From: Silicimonas sp.
GTDB taxonomy: Bacteria > Pseudomonadota > Alphaproteobacteria > Rhodobacterales > Rhodobacteraceae
NCBI GenBank assembly: GCA_022824315.1
Contig: JAJEAC010000021.1
Coordinates: 30,859-94,858, forward strand
Length of the DNA: 64,000 nt
Direction: 5' to 3'
Below, one piece after another: positions 54,347-62,986 of this stretch. Under the pieces are notes generated by a model that was given only the letters and a program-made list of their open reading frames with translations, was not told the DNA's origin and made no database searches. Every line of letters starts with the position of its first letter. The stretch's first letter is position 1. Made by a program: the position numbers and the translations under genes.

Positions 54347-55435
54347 ATGACCGAGACGCCAATTCCAAAGGCCGGCATCGACCGGATTGCGCTCTATCGG
54401 GGTGGAGAAAGCCGACTTGACGGACGCTGCGACGTCTTGAAGCTGTCGTCGAACGAAAACCCGTTCGGGGCACCCGAGGCGGCGAAGGCCGCATGGTCCG
54501 AGGTGGTCGGCGAACTGCATCGATACCCGCCTGCTGACCATTCTGGCCTGCGCCACGCGATCGCCGAGGTTCACGACCTGAATCCGGATCGAATCATCTG
54601 CGGCGCCGGATCTGACGAAGTGATTTCCTTTCTCTGCCAAGCCTACGGCGGCGAAGGCGCGGAAGTGATTCACACCGAGCACGGGTTCTCGATGTACCGG
54701 ATTTCGGCCATGGCGTCTGGTGCGGCGGCAGTCGAAGTGCCCGAAGTGGAGCGTCGGGTGGCCGTTGACTGCATCTTGGATGGAGTTACCGACCGCACGC
54801 GGCTTGTCTTCTTGGCAAACCCGGCCAATCCCACGGGTACCATGCTTGACGCAAGCGAAATCAGCCGGCTTGCCGCAGCCTTGCCGAGACGTGCGCTCCT
54901 GGTTCTGGATGGGGCCTATGCCGAATACGTGGAGGGCTTCGATGGTGGAGCCGCACTGGTCGAGGCGCGGGAAAATGTCGTGATGACCAGGACGTTTTCC
55001 AAGATCTACGGATTGGGCGGTCTCCGAGTCGGCTGGGGCTATGGCCCGGCGCATGTCATCGACAATCTCAACCGCGTGCGAGGGCCTTTCAATCTCTCGA
55101 CGGTTCAACTCTCGGTCGCCGAGGCCGCTGTGCGCGATCGGATTTGGGTCAGGCGTTGTTTCCAGGAGAATGCTGCCTGCCGCGAATGGCTGTCCCGCTC
55201 CCTCGCTGAACTGGATGTCCCCTCGGATCCGTCAAGCGCGAATTTCATCATGGCCCGCTTCCGGGACGAGGAGGAGGCAAATGCCTGCGACGCGGTGTTC
55301 CGCGAAGATGGCGTTCTTGTCCGAAAGGTCCGAAGTTACAAGCTGCCCGACTGTCTCCGGATCACCGTTGGCAGCGAAATCGATTGCCGACGCGTCGTCG
55401 ACAGCGTTCGACGCTTCAGGGAGGTTCAGAAATGA
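54347..55435 (+). CDS. hisC: Histidinol-phosphate aminotransferase
   Basis: A 362-residue PLP enzyme of histidine synthesis; in Rhodobacterales the same enzyme can also serve aromatic amino acids. It has [59 protein letters not shown], the PLP lysine in [19 protein letters not shown] and the end [12 protein letters not shown]. The start is at 54347 ([18 protein letters not shown]). It overlaps tyrC (ATGA), so it probably does transamination steps in tyrosine/phenylalanine synthesis too. Confidence 0.93.
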   Translation: MTETPIPKAGIDRIALYRGGESRLDGRCDVLKLSSNENPFGAPEAAKAAWSEVVGELHRYPPADHSGLRHAIAEVHDLNPDRIICGAGSDEVISFLCQAYGGEGAEVIHTEHGFSMYRISAMASGAAAVEVPEVERRVAVDCILDGVTDRTRLVFLANPANPTGTMLDASEISRLAAALPRRALLVLDGAYAEYVEGFDGGAALVEARENVVMTRTFSKIYGLGGLRVGWGYGPAHVIDNLNRVRGPFNLSTVQLSVAEAAVRDRIWVRRCFQENAACREWLSRSLAELDVPSDPSSANFIMARFRDEEEANACDAVFREDGVLVRKVRSYKLPDCLRITVGSEIDCRRVVDSVRRFREVQK

Positions 55436-56349
55436 AGGAGGTCTATGGTCGCGTTGCCTTGATCGGTCTCGGACTCGTTGCGTCGTCCATGGCTCACGCC
55501 ATCCGGCGCGCCGGGCTCGCAGGCGAGATTGTCGGCACGGCCAAATCCGAGGGCAGCCGCGAGATAACACGCGAACTCGGATTCTGTGACATTGTGACCG
55601 ACACGCTGGCGGACGCGGTGGGAGGCGCGGACCTCGTCGTTCTTGCCGTGCCCGTTGGCGTGATGGGGGCCGTGGCGTGCGAGATCGGACCTCATCTGAA
55701 ACCCGGTGCCACCCTCACGGATGTCGGTTCCGTCAAGCGGGCCGTGGTCGACGCCGTCGCGCCCCACGTGCCCGAGGGGGTTCATTTCATTCCCGGTCAC
55801 CCGTTGGCCGGAACCGAGCATTCGGGGCCACGCTCCGGCTTTGCGGAACTCTTCGAGAATCGCTGGTGCATTCTCTTGCCCGCCTCGGGCACTGATCCGG
55901 ATGCGCTTGACCGATTGAAGGAATTTTGGCGGGGCATGGGCGCAAATGTCGAGGAAATGGACGTCGATCATCACGACCTCGTGCTGGCGGTGACGAGCCA
56001 CTGCCCGCATCTCATCGCCTACACGATGGTCGGAGTGGCCGATGACCTTCGGCGGGTGACGGACAGAGAGGTCGTAAAGTACTCGGCTGCCGGCTTTCGG
56101 GACTTCACCCGCATTGCGGCATCCGATCCGACCATGTGGCGGGACGTGTTTCTGAACAACAAGCAGGCGACGCTCGAGATCCTGGGCCGCTTCACGGAGG
56201 AGCTGTTTGCTTTGCAGCGTGCGATCAGGACCGGGGATGCGGAGTTGCTCTTCGACTACTTTACCCGCACGCGCGCAATTCGCCGCGGCATCATCGAAGC
56301 GGGGCAGGACACGGATGCGCCGGACTTTGGTCGTGGCGGAGCAAGGTGA
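55432..56349 (+). CDS. tyrC: Prephenate / arogenate dehydrogenase
   Basis: A 305-residue NAD(P)-dependent dehydrogenase of tyrosine synthesis. The Rossmann fold is [20 protein letters not shown], the dimer/active site includes [20 protein letters not shown] and [20 protein letters not shown], and [20 protein letters not shown] is the C-terminal part. The start at 55432 forms ATGA with the hisC stop, so both are coupled. Whether it uses prephenate or arogenate is not decidable from sequence; names tyrA/tyrC are both in use. Confidence 0.92.
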   Translation: MKEVYGRVALIGLGLVASSMAHAIRRAGLAGEIVGTAKSEGSREITRELGFCDIVTDTLADAVGGADLVVLAVPVGVMGAVACEIGPHLKPGATLTDVGSVKRAVVDAVAPHVPEGVHFIPGHPLAGTEHSGPRSGFAELFENRWCILLPASGTDPDALDRLKEFWRGMGANVEEMDVDHHDLVLAVTSHCPHLIAYTMVGVADDLRRVTDREVVKYSAAGFRDFTRIAASDPTMWRDVFLNNKQATLEILGRFTEELFALQRAIRTGDAELLFDYFTRTRAIRRGIIEAGQDTDAPDFGRGGAR

Positions 56350-56398
56350 CAGCCGTCAAGCTGATGCAGCCCGGGAAATCACCCTGAATGCGCGGACT

Positions 56399-57391
56399 TC
56401 ACCAAGCCTGGAGGCGCGGAACCCGTCCCAACGGAACAATTCCCAAGCTGAGCTGGCCGCCGGAGAACACAAGCGGGAGTTCAAGCACAACGTCGTGCCC
56501 GCTCATCAATTCGAGTGCAGTTTCGAGCGCATCGCGAAATGCCGGCTCCAGAATTCCCGCTGTTTCCGCAAGGTCCAGAATGGCTCGCCACTCCACCACG
56601 CGGAGCATGATCTCGCCGTCTGGCACGCCATCCCCCGAGACGGTCAGGTTGCCCGACGCGCTGAAGGAGATGTCGCCCCAGCGAACAGACAGGTCGGCCA
56701 GGTCCAATCGGTTGATCCCGAGATGCGTCCCTTCGAGGAATCGTCGGTCTACTGGAGCATCAAGCCCAAACTCCGCATCGGCGCGAACCACGCCTATGTG
56801 ATCAGGCCATGCCTGGGACGAATCCAGCGCGCGCCGCAGCATGTCCGGGAGAGAAAGGTCCAGCAATTCGAATCCAACTCGATAAGTGTTTTCGCGCACT
56901 GGCATCGTCTCGATGGCGAAGCGCCACTCCGTCGCCGAAGCGGTCCAACCCCGGGACGAGTGGATTCGGGGGTCCCTCAGGACCAGTCGCGCCCGTTCCG
57001 GGGCAAGGTCCGTCGAGGGTCTGAAGTAGATGGACGCACGCGCATCGTCGTGGCTGACCCGAAGCGTCTCCAGCGGTGTCGAAATCACATGCTCGTTCGG
57101 CAGAACGGCAATGACCTCGTGCGGCTTGTACGCAAGCGAAAGGAGTTGCACGAACGGCGCCGACCAGGCGACGCCCGTGTCAGGGTCCGCCAGCCTGAGA
57201 TCGGATATGGTGGTGTCGAAGCGGTTGGGAAAGCCGCGTGTCGTGATATCCGAGAATTCCGCCACCCAGCCATCGCTGCGCCTCTGTTCCATCCAGGACG
57301 CAAGGCTTCTCTGATATGCAGAATGCCCGATGACCCACCAGCACATCCACAGAAGCGCGGCAACCACGAGCACCGCAACTAGACGTAACAT
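56399..57391 (-). CDS. DUF2125 domain-containing membrane-anchored protein
   Basis: A 330-residue protein with one N-terminal membrane anchor (MLRLVAVLVVAALLWMCWWV) and a long periplasmic part of unknown function: VAEFSDITTRGFPNRFDTTI, then LSFSLAYKPHEV-like LLSLAYKPHEVIAVLP, and the family's C-terminal GGQLSLGIVPLGRVP. DUF2125 is found mainly in Rhodobacterales and Rhizobiales. The start at 57391 gives a proper anchor; the frame is open to 57547. It is divergent from chaC by 43 bp. Confidence 0.86.
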   Translation of the reverse strand: MLRLVAVLVVAALLWMCWWVIGHSAYQRSLASWMEQRRSDGWVAEFSDITTRGFPNRFDTTISDLRLADPDTGVAWSAPFVQLLSLAYKPHEVIAVLPNEHVISTPLETLRVSHDDARASIYFRPSTDLAPERARLVLRDPRIHSSRGWTASATEWRFAIETMPVRENTYRVGFELLDLSLPDMLRRALDSSQAWPDHIGVVRADAEFGLDAPVDRRFLEGTHLGINRLDLADLSVRWGDISFSASGNLTVSGDGVPDGEIMLRVVEWRAILDLAETAGILEPAFRDALETALELMSGHDVVLELPLVFSGGQLSLGIVPLGRVPRLQAW

Positions 57392-57434
57392 CCGCCCCCT
57401 TCCCTTGACTGTTGTCCGCTGTTTTAAGGTGGCC

Positions 57435-58001
57435 ATGACGGAAGAGAAAGTCTTGGATCTGTGCCCGCTTTGGGTCTTCGGGTACGCATCGCTTCTTTGG
57501 AACCCGGGATTCCCCGTGGTCGAGAGGAAGCTCGCGACGGTGCGCAACTATCGCAGGTCGTTTTGCATGCGTTCAATCCACCACCGTGGAACCTCAGACG
57601 ATCCGGGGCTCGTGCTCGCGCTCGACGAAGTGTCCGGGGCATCGTGCCAGGGGCAAGCAATGCGTGTGCCTGACCACGCGAACATTGAGGCGATCGAGTG
57701 CCTGCGAGAACGCGAATTGATATCTTCTGCGTACCTGGAGCGCCTTGTTGAACTGGATGTCGAGGATGGTCCTGTGGTGACGGCGCTGGCATACGTGATT
57801 GACCGAACCCATGTGCAGTATGTGTCGGGGCTGGACCTTGAACAGCAAGCCCGGATCATCGCGCGCGCTGCAGGCGGCCGCGGTCCGAATTCGGAGTATC
57901 TCTGGAACACGGCGGATCACCTTCGTGAACTGGGCATCGAGGACGGTGAACTGGATTGGCTGTCGGTGCGTGTGCGCAACCTCGCAGGCGGCGGGCAGTA
58001 G
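57435..58001 (+). CDS. ChaC-like gamma-glutamylcyclotransferase
   Basis: A 188-residue enzyme of the ChaC family that cleaves glutathione to 5-oxoproline and Cys-Gly. The glycine-rich start is WVFGYASLLWNPGFPV (usual FGYGSLIWxPGF, here Ala for Gly in the loop), with RSFCMRSIHHRGTSDDPGLV, and RGPNSEYLWNTADHLRELGI at the end. The active-site Glu lies in the middle region (ELDVEDGPVVTALAYVID) but cannot be placed with certainty. The start at 57435 is set by the family N-terminus. Confidence 0.88.
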   Translation: MTEEKVLDLCPLWVFGYASLLWNPGFPVVERKLATVRNYRRSFCMRSIHHRGTSDDPGLVLALDEVSGASCQGQAMRVPDHANIEAIECLRERELISSAYLERLVELDVEDGPVVTALAYVIDRTHVQYVSGLDLEQQARIIARAAGGRGPNSEYLWNTADHLRELGIEDGELDWLSVRVRNLAGGGQ

Positions 58002-58128
58002 CGTGCCTGCCGTGGATGCTGCGTGCATGGCAGACCTTGGGAAAGGCACCTTGACAGGAAACGTCGCAAGCCCGGATAAGTCCCCGCGTTCGGGCCAGCG
58101 CTTCAATGCAAACCAACGCGTCGTGCCG

Positions 58129-58143
58129 ATTCTTGCCAAGAAT
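58129..58143. promoter_or_regulatory. Palindrome ATTCTTGCCAAGAAT (first of two)
   Basis: A perfect palindrome with 7-bp arms and one central base, in the 348-bp gap before the channel gene. A close match lies at 58315. It may be a binding site of a dimeric repressor, but no regulator gene is adjacent. Confidence 0.4.
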
Positions 58144-58314
58144 CATGCCGCGGGCAGCCATGTTCGGTGCCGATGAGCTGCATGCGTCATGTCGTTCTGC
58201 CGGGTGTCACGGTGGGAAACGAGATCGAGCGACGGTGATTCCTCGCGGTCGCGCGGGGCCTGCACCGGCCAACACGTCTACGCATTCCGGTTGGCACTCC
58301 GTCGCGCATTAACT

Positions 58315-58329
58315 ATTCTTGGCAAGAGG
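58315..58329. promoter_or_regulatory. Palindrome-like ATTCTTGGCAAGAGG (second of two), just before the channel gene
   Basis: Matches 58129-58143 in 12 of 15 bases and ends 20 bp before the start of the next gene. With the first copy 186 bp away it could form a looping operator pair. No other gene lies in 58002-58349. Confidence 0.4.
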
Positions 58330-58349
58330 CAGCATGGGGCCGATGGCCA

Positions 58350-59513
58350 ATGAACCGACCGGACACCGAGGCCGAGTGGGATTTCACGCAACCTTATCGT
58401 CAGTTCACGACGATGATCCTGGTGTTGGCGCTGGTCGGTGTCGGGGCCATTCTGGCTTTCCCGCGAGTCGCGCCGGTCTTCCTCGCGAACCCATGGTTCA
58501 ACGGATTCATCGCTCTTGTCTTTGTAATCGGCGTCGTGGCCTGCTTCTGGCAGATTTTTCAGTTGGTGTCGTCGGTCAGCTGGATCGAGGGGTTTGCCCA
58601 AAGCCGCCCGGGCCACGAGGTCGTCAAGGCACCGAGACTGCTGGCTCCCTTGGCCGCACTCCTGCGCAAGAAGAGTGCAGGGAGCCAGATCGGTGCATCG
58701 TCCTCTCGCTCGATCCTGGACTCCGTCGCAACGCGAATTGACGAAGCGCGGGACATCACGCGCTACATCATAAATCTCCTGATTTTTCTGGGCCTTCTCG
58801 GCACATTCTATGGCCTGGCCACCACCGTGCCCGCCGTAGTGGACACGATTCGTGCATTGGCTCCAGCGGAAGGCGAGAGCGGCGTCACGGTGTTCGAGCG
58901 CCTGATATCCGGTCTTGAGGACCAGCTTGAAGGCATGGGCATCGCCTTTGCATCCTCGCTCTTGGGACTGGCCGGATCGCTTGTCGTGGGGATCCTGGAA
59001 CTTTTTGCGAGTCACGGCCAGAATCGCTTCTATCGAGAACTTGAGGAGTGGCTCACTACCATGACCCGGGTCGGGTTCGCCGGCGAAGAAGGGTTGGGCG
59101 GCGATGAGGGCTCTCTTTCGCAACTGGTTGAACATCTTGTCGAACAGATGAATCAGCTGCAGACGGCCTATGCCGAAACAGCGGAGCAGCGAGTTGCCGA
59201 CAGCAAGCAGTTGGCAAGGGTCGTCGATGCCATCGGGGCGCTCAACGAAAATCTCGGCAATCGCGACCTTGAATGGAATTCCGAAGCTCAGGACCGTCTT
59301 GCAGGTGCCTTGGAGGGGCTCGTGCAGGAAGGGGCTGGCGGCTTTGACGCGGAAAGTCGCCGGCGATTGAGGTCAATGGACGTTCAGGTGCTTCGCATTC
59401 TCGAAGAAGTTTCAGCTGGCCGGCAGGAAAGCATGGGTGCACTCAGGGCCGATCTTGCAGAACTGACGAAGGAGATACGGGCGCTTGGGCAGCACGGCCA
59501 GGACGGGCCTTGA
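58350..59513 (+). CDS. MotA/TolQ/ExbB-family ion channel protein with a long coiled C-terminal tail
   Basis: A 387-residue inner-membrane protein. Helices are near 21-37, 50-70, 140-163 and 196-219. The channel signature is INLLIFLGLLGTFYGLATTV followed by LEGMGIAFASSLLGLAGSLV, as in TolQ/ExbB/MotA. After about residue 225 comes a cytoplasmic tail of 160 residues predicted to be helical (LVEHLVEQMNQLQTAYAETA and onward). It has a MotB-like partner 3 bp downstream, so the pair should form an ion-driven motor complex. The length exceeds ExbB (about 240) and resembles ZorA-like or MotA-like variants; function unknown. Confidence 0.85.
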   Translation: MNRPDTEAEWDFTQPYRQFTTMILVLALVGVGAILAFPRVAPVFLANPWFNGFIALVFVIGVVACFWQIFQLVSSVSWIEGFAQSRPGHEVVKAPRLLAPLAALLRKKSAGSQIGASSSRSILDSVATRIDEARDITRYIINLLIFLGLLGTFYGLATTVPAVVDTIRALAPAEGESGVTVFERLISGLEDQLEGMGIAFASSLLGLAGSLVVGILELFASHGQNRFYRELEEWLTTMTRVGFAGEEGLGGDEGSLSQLVEHLVEQMNQLQTAYAETAEQRVADSKQLARVVDAIGALNENLGNRDLEWNSEAQDRLAGALEGLVQEGAGGFDAESRRRLRSMDVQVLRILEEVSAGRQESMGALRADLAELTKEIRALGQHGQDGP

Positions 59514-59516
59514 ACC

Positions 59517-62500
59517 ATGGCCCTGACACATAGGTCCGCGCAGCGCGTATCCGGTTCGATCTGGCCGGGCTTCGTGGATGCCATGGCAGCCTTGCTTCTG
59601 GTGCTGATATTCCTGCTCACGATTTTCATGTTCGTGCAGGCAGTCCTGCGCGAGACCATTACGGGACAGGAAACCGAGCTCGGTGACCTGGCGGCAGAAG
59701 TGCTCGCACTCAGCGAGGCGCTCGGACTGTCGGAGCAGGAGTCCACACTACTTCGGCAAAGCGTTGCCACATTGCAGGGCGAGACCGATCGGCAGGCAGC
59801 GCTCATTGCCGATCTCACCGGTCAGATCGATGCGCAGGCGCGCACGCTTCTCGGTCGGGATGAGGCGATTGCAAGATTGCAGGGCGAGACCGATCGGCAG
59901 GCCGCGCTCATTGCCAGTCTCACCAGCCAGATCGATGTCCAGGTGCGCACGCTTCGTGAGCGGGATGAAGCGATTGCCAGCTTCGAGGAGCAGGTAGCTG
60001 CATTGCTGATCGAGCGTGACGGCGCATTGGAGGAAATCCGGTCTCTTGAGTCGGTGGCGGCTCAGCTCAGGGTCGACGTTGCCGCGCGCGAGGCGTCCCT
60101 GGCGCAAGCCCTCGCAGCGCTTGAGCAGTCGGAGATGACCGAGGCGGAGACTGCGGCATTGCTGATCCGGGCGCTGGCCGACATCGATGAGCGCGAGGCG
60201 TCCTTGGCGCAAGCCCTCGCGGCGCTCGCGCAGTCGGAAATCTCCGAGGCGGAGACTGCGGCATTGCTGATCCGGGCGCTGGCCGACATCGATGAGCGTG
60301 ACGCGTCGCTGGCAGAAGCTCGCGCAGCGCTCGAGCAGTCGGAAATCTCCGGGGCGGAGACGGCGGCATTGCTGGTCCGAGCCTTGGCTGACGTCGATGA
60401 GCGCGACGTGTCCTTGGCGCAAGCCCTCGCGGCGCTCAAGCGTTCGGAAATCTCCGAGGCGGAGACAGCCGCGCTGCTGGCGCGTGCCCTGGCCGACATC
60501 GAGGAACGCGACGCGTCGCTGGCAGAAGCTCGCGCAGCGCTTGAGCAGTCGGAAATGTCGGAGGCGGAGACAGCCGCGCTGCTGGCGCGTGCCCTTGCCG
60601 ACATCGAGGCGCGCGACGTATCCTTGGCGGACGCTCTCGCGGCGCTCGAGCAGTCGGAAATGTCGGAGGCGGAGACTGCGGCGCTTCTGGTCCGTGCGCT
60701 TGCCGACATCGAGGCGCGCGACGTGTCCCTGGCGGACGCTCGCGCAGCGCTCGAGCAGTCGGAAATGTCGGAGGCGGAGACTGCGGCTCTTCTGGTCCGC
60801 GCCCTTGCCGACATCGAGGCGCGCGACGTGTCCCTGGCGGACGCTCTCGCGGCGCTCGAGCAGTCGGAAATGTCGGAGGCGGAGACGGCGGCGCTTCTGG
60901 TCCGTGCGCTTGCCGACATCGAGGCGCGCGACGTGTCCCTGGCGGACGCTCTCGCGGCGCTCGAGCAGTCGGAAATGTCGGAGGCGGAGACCGCGGCGCT
61001 TCTGGCCCGCGCCCTGGCGGACATCGAGGCGCGCGACGCGTCCCTGGCGGACGCCCGCGCAGCGCTCGAGCGGTCGGAAATGTCGGAGGCGGAGACCGCG
61101 GCGCTTCTGGCCCGTGCCCTGGCGGACATCGAGGCGCGCGACGTGTCCCTTGCGGAGGCCTACGCGGCGCTCGAGCAGTCGGAAGTGACGGAGGCGGAGA
61201 CGGCGGCGCTGCTGGCGCGTGCCCTTGCCGACGTCGCGGCGCGCGACGCGTCCCTGGCCGAGGCCCTGGCCGAGCTGGGCACGGCCCGAAGCGGCGCCGA
61301 CGCCGACGCAGCGGTGATCCGGGAGCTTCTGGCGCAGGCCGACAGCGCGCAGGCGGAGATCGACGCGAAGGAGGCCGCGCGGCTGGCGGAGGCGGCGATC
61401 GCGGAGGCGCTGCGCGAGAGGCTGGCCAACTCGGAGGCCGAGCTGACCGCGCTGTCGCTCAGCCTCGAGCGGGAGCGGAAGCGGGCCGAGGAGACGCTTG
61501 CCCTGCTGGCCGCGGCCAACGCGGTCGAGGAGGAGCTGAACGCGCGGCTTGCCGAGGTGATCGCGAAGCTCGATCTCGCGGAGGGCCTGCTGGGGGAGGC
61601 GGAGGCGGCCGGGGCCGAGACCGCGGAATCGCTGGACGCGGCCCGGGCCGAGCTCGCGCTGCTGGCGGCGGCCCGGGACGGGCTCCGGGACGAGGTGGCG
61701 ACGCTCCGGGACGCGGAGCGGGACGCGGAGCGGCTGCGCGAGGAACTGGCCGCGGCGCTGGCGGCCGGGACGGAGGCCCGGGACCGTCTCCGGGACGAGA
61801 CGGCGACGCGGCGGGACGCGGAGGCGGATGCGGAGCGGCTGCGCGAGGAGCTGGCCGCGGCGCTGGCGGCGCGGCTGGCGGCGGAGAACGCGAGCGCGGG
61901 CGCGATGAGCGAGCGGGACCGCGAGCGGGCTCTTCTCGAGGCCGCGGGCCGGCGGCTGGCGGAGGAGAGGGAGATCTCCTCGAAGGCGCAGCGCGAGGTG
62001 GCGCTTCTGAACGCGCAGGTGGCCGCGCTTCGCGGCCAGCTCGCCGAGCTCGCGGGTCTCCTGGACAGCGCCGAGGAGCGGGACCGGGAGTCGCGGGTGC
62101 GGATCGAGGCGCTGGGGAGCCGGCTGAACCAGGCGCTGGCCCGGGCGGCGGCGGAGGAGAGGCGGGCGGCGCAGGAGGCGCGGCGGCGCGCCGAGCTGGA
62201 GGCGGCGGAGGCGGAGCGCCTGCGGCGCGAGAAGGAGGCGCTGGGCGAGGAGGTCGTCGACCTCGCCGCGTACCGGTCGGAGTTCTTCGGCACGCTGCGG
62301 CGGGTGCTGGGAGACCGTGAGGGGGTGCGGATCGTCGGCGACCGGTTCCTGTTCTCGTCCGAGGTGCTGTTCGAGAGCGGCTCGGCGACGCTCCTGCCGG
62401 AAGGGCGGACCTCGATCGCGGAGGTCGCGGGGATCCTTGAGGAGGTGGCCGACGAGATCCCGCCGAACCTGGACTGGGTGCTGCGGGTCGACGGCCACAC

Positions 62501-62723
62501 CGACAACGCGCCCGTGGTGGTGGCGGGCACGTTCGCGGACAACTGGGAACTCAGCGCGGGTCGGGCGCTCTCGGTGGTGAAGTACATGACCGAGACGCTG
62601 GGCTTCCCGCCGGAGAGGCTGGCCGCCGCGGGCTTCGGCGAGTACCGGCCGGTCAACCCCGAGAACTCCGACGCCGCGCGGGCGCAGAACCGGCGGATTG
62701 AGCTGAAGCTCACCGAACGGTGA
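59517..62723 (+). CDS. Giant MotB/OmpA-like envelope protein with 35-residue coiled-coil repeats
   Basis: A 1068-residue protein. Residues 13-45 are one membrane helix of the MotB/ExbD type (SGSIWPGFVDAMAALLLVLI, with Asp-21 in the proton-binding place). Residues 60-200 are coiled coil, residues 209-593 hold eleven repeats of 35 residues (5 heptads each, core AETAALLVRALADIEARD), residues 600-930 are more coiled coil, and residues about 940-1068 are an OmpA peptidoglycan-binding domain (VDGHTDNAPVV, NWELSAGRALSVV, NRRIELKLTER). The TolQ-like gene ends 3 bp before. The 3' half is much more GC-rich in codon use than the 5' half. Partner of the preceding channel protein; its job is unknown. Confidence 0.88.
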   Translation: MALTHRSAQRVSGSIWPGFVDAMAALLLVLIFLLTIFMFVQAVLRETITGQETELGDLAAEVLALSEALGLSEQESTLLRQSVATLQGETDRQAALIADLTGQIDAQARTLLGRDEAIARLQGETDRQAALIASLTSQIDVQVRTLRERDEAIASFEEQVAALLIERDGALEEIRSLESVAAQLRVDVAAREASLAQALAALEQSEMTEAETAALLIRALADIDEREASLAQALAALAQSEISEAETAALLIRALADIDERDASLAEARAALEQSEISGAETAALLVRALADVDERDVSLAQALAALKRSEISEAETAALLARALADIEERDASLAEARAALEQSEMSEAETAALLARALADIEARDVSLADALAALEQSEMSEAETAALLVRALADIEARDVSLADARAALEQSEMSEAETAALLVRALADIEARDVSLADALAALEQSEMSEAETAALLVRALADIEARDVSLADALAALEQSEMSEAETAALLARALADIEARDASLADARAALERSEMSEAETAALLARALADIEARDVSLAEAYAALEQSEVTEAETAALLARALADVAARDASLAEALAELGTARSGADADAAVIRELLAQADSAQAEIDAKEAARLAEAAIAEALRERLANSEAELTALSLSLERERKRAEETLALLAAANAVEEELNARLAEVIAKLDLAEGLLGEAEAAGAETAESLDAARAELALLAAARDGLRDEVATLRDAERDAERLREELAAALAAGTEARDRLRDETATRRDAEADAERLREELAAALAARLAAENASAGAMSERDRERALLEAAGRRLAEEREISSKAQREVALLNAQVAALRGQLAELAGLLDSAEERDRESRVRIEALGSRLNQALARAAAEERRAAQEARRRAELEAAEAERLRREKEALGEEVVDLAAYRSEFFGTLRRVLGDREGVRIVGDRFLFSSEVLFESGSATLLPEGRTSIAEVAGILEEVADEIPPNLDWVLRVDGHTDNAPVVVAGTFADNWELSAGRALSVVKYMTETLGFPPERLAAAGFGEYRPVNPENSDAARAQNRRIELKLTER
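60141..61295 (+). repeat. Eleven in-frame 105-bp tandem repeats
   Basis: Each unit is 105 bp and codes 35 residues, beginning E-A-E-T-A-A-L-L. Units 5 to 10 are nearly identical at DNA level, differing by a few bases; unit 11 diverges at its end. Repeat number can change by slippage or recombination. Because 35 is five heptads, each copy adds a whole number of coiled-coil turns without breaking register. Confidence 0.9.
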
Positions 62724-62745
62724 GCGCAAAACTTGCAGCCTGAAC

Positions 62746-62982
62746 ATGCCAAACCTAAGCTCCCGACAATTCGCACTTGCGGTTCCGTTGTTCCTGCTTG
62801 TCGCGGAATTGACACAGTTGCTGTTTGCCCAATCCTTGGGCGAAGGCCAGCGCCTCGTGGTCTTTCCTCCCTATCACGCCTTGGCGGCTGCGGCGATTAC
62901 GCTGCTTTCGGTCGGGGTTTCCGCCATTTGGGCGACGAGGGCTGCCTTGCGCACCGACCCAGCCATCGTCTTCTGGAGTTGA
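62746..62982 (+). CDS. Small two-helix membrane protein
   Basis: A 78-residue protein with two hydrophobic stretches, ALAVPLFLLVAELTQLLFAQ and HALAAAAITLLSVGVSAIWA, and short polar ends. I do not recognise it. It sits 22 bp after the giant OmpA-like gene and 4 bp before the SUMF1-like gene, so it is part of the same unit. It may help assemble the channel complex. No catalytic residue is seen. Confidence 0.6.
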   Translation: MPNLSSRQFALAVPLFLLVAELTQLLFAQSLGEGQRLVVFPPYHALAAAAITLLSVGVSAIWATRAALRTDPAIVFWS

Positions 62983-62986
62983 ACCG

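Noticed and set aside
58350..62723. Zorya (ZorAB) defence system
   Set aside because: The channel and MotB-like pair resemble ZorA/ZorB in principle, but no ZorC, ZorD or ZorE is visible, the rod is far longer than ZorB, and a SUMF1-fold gene follows. Kept as an open question only.
59748..62747. Very long minus-strand open frame (about 1000 codons) and a second one at 61160-62815 opposite the giant OmpA-like gene
   Set aside because: They mirror the repeats and the extreme G/C-ending codons of the plus-strand gene. They consist of low-complexity Arg/Leu/Ser runs and have no domain.
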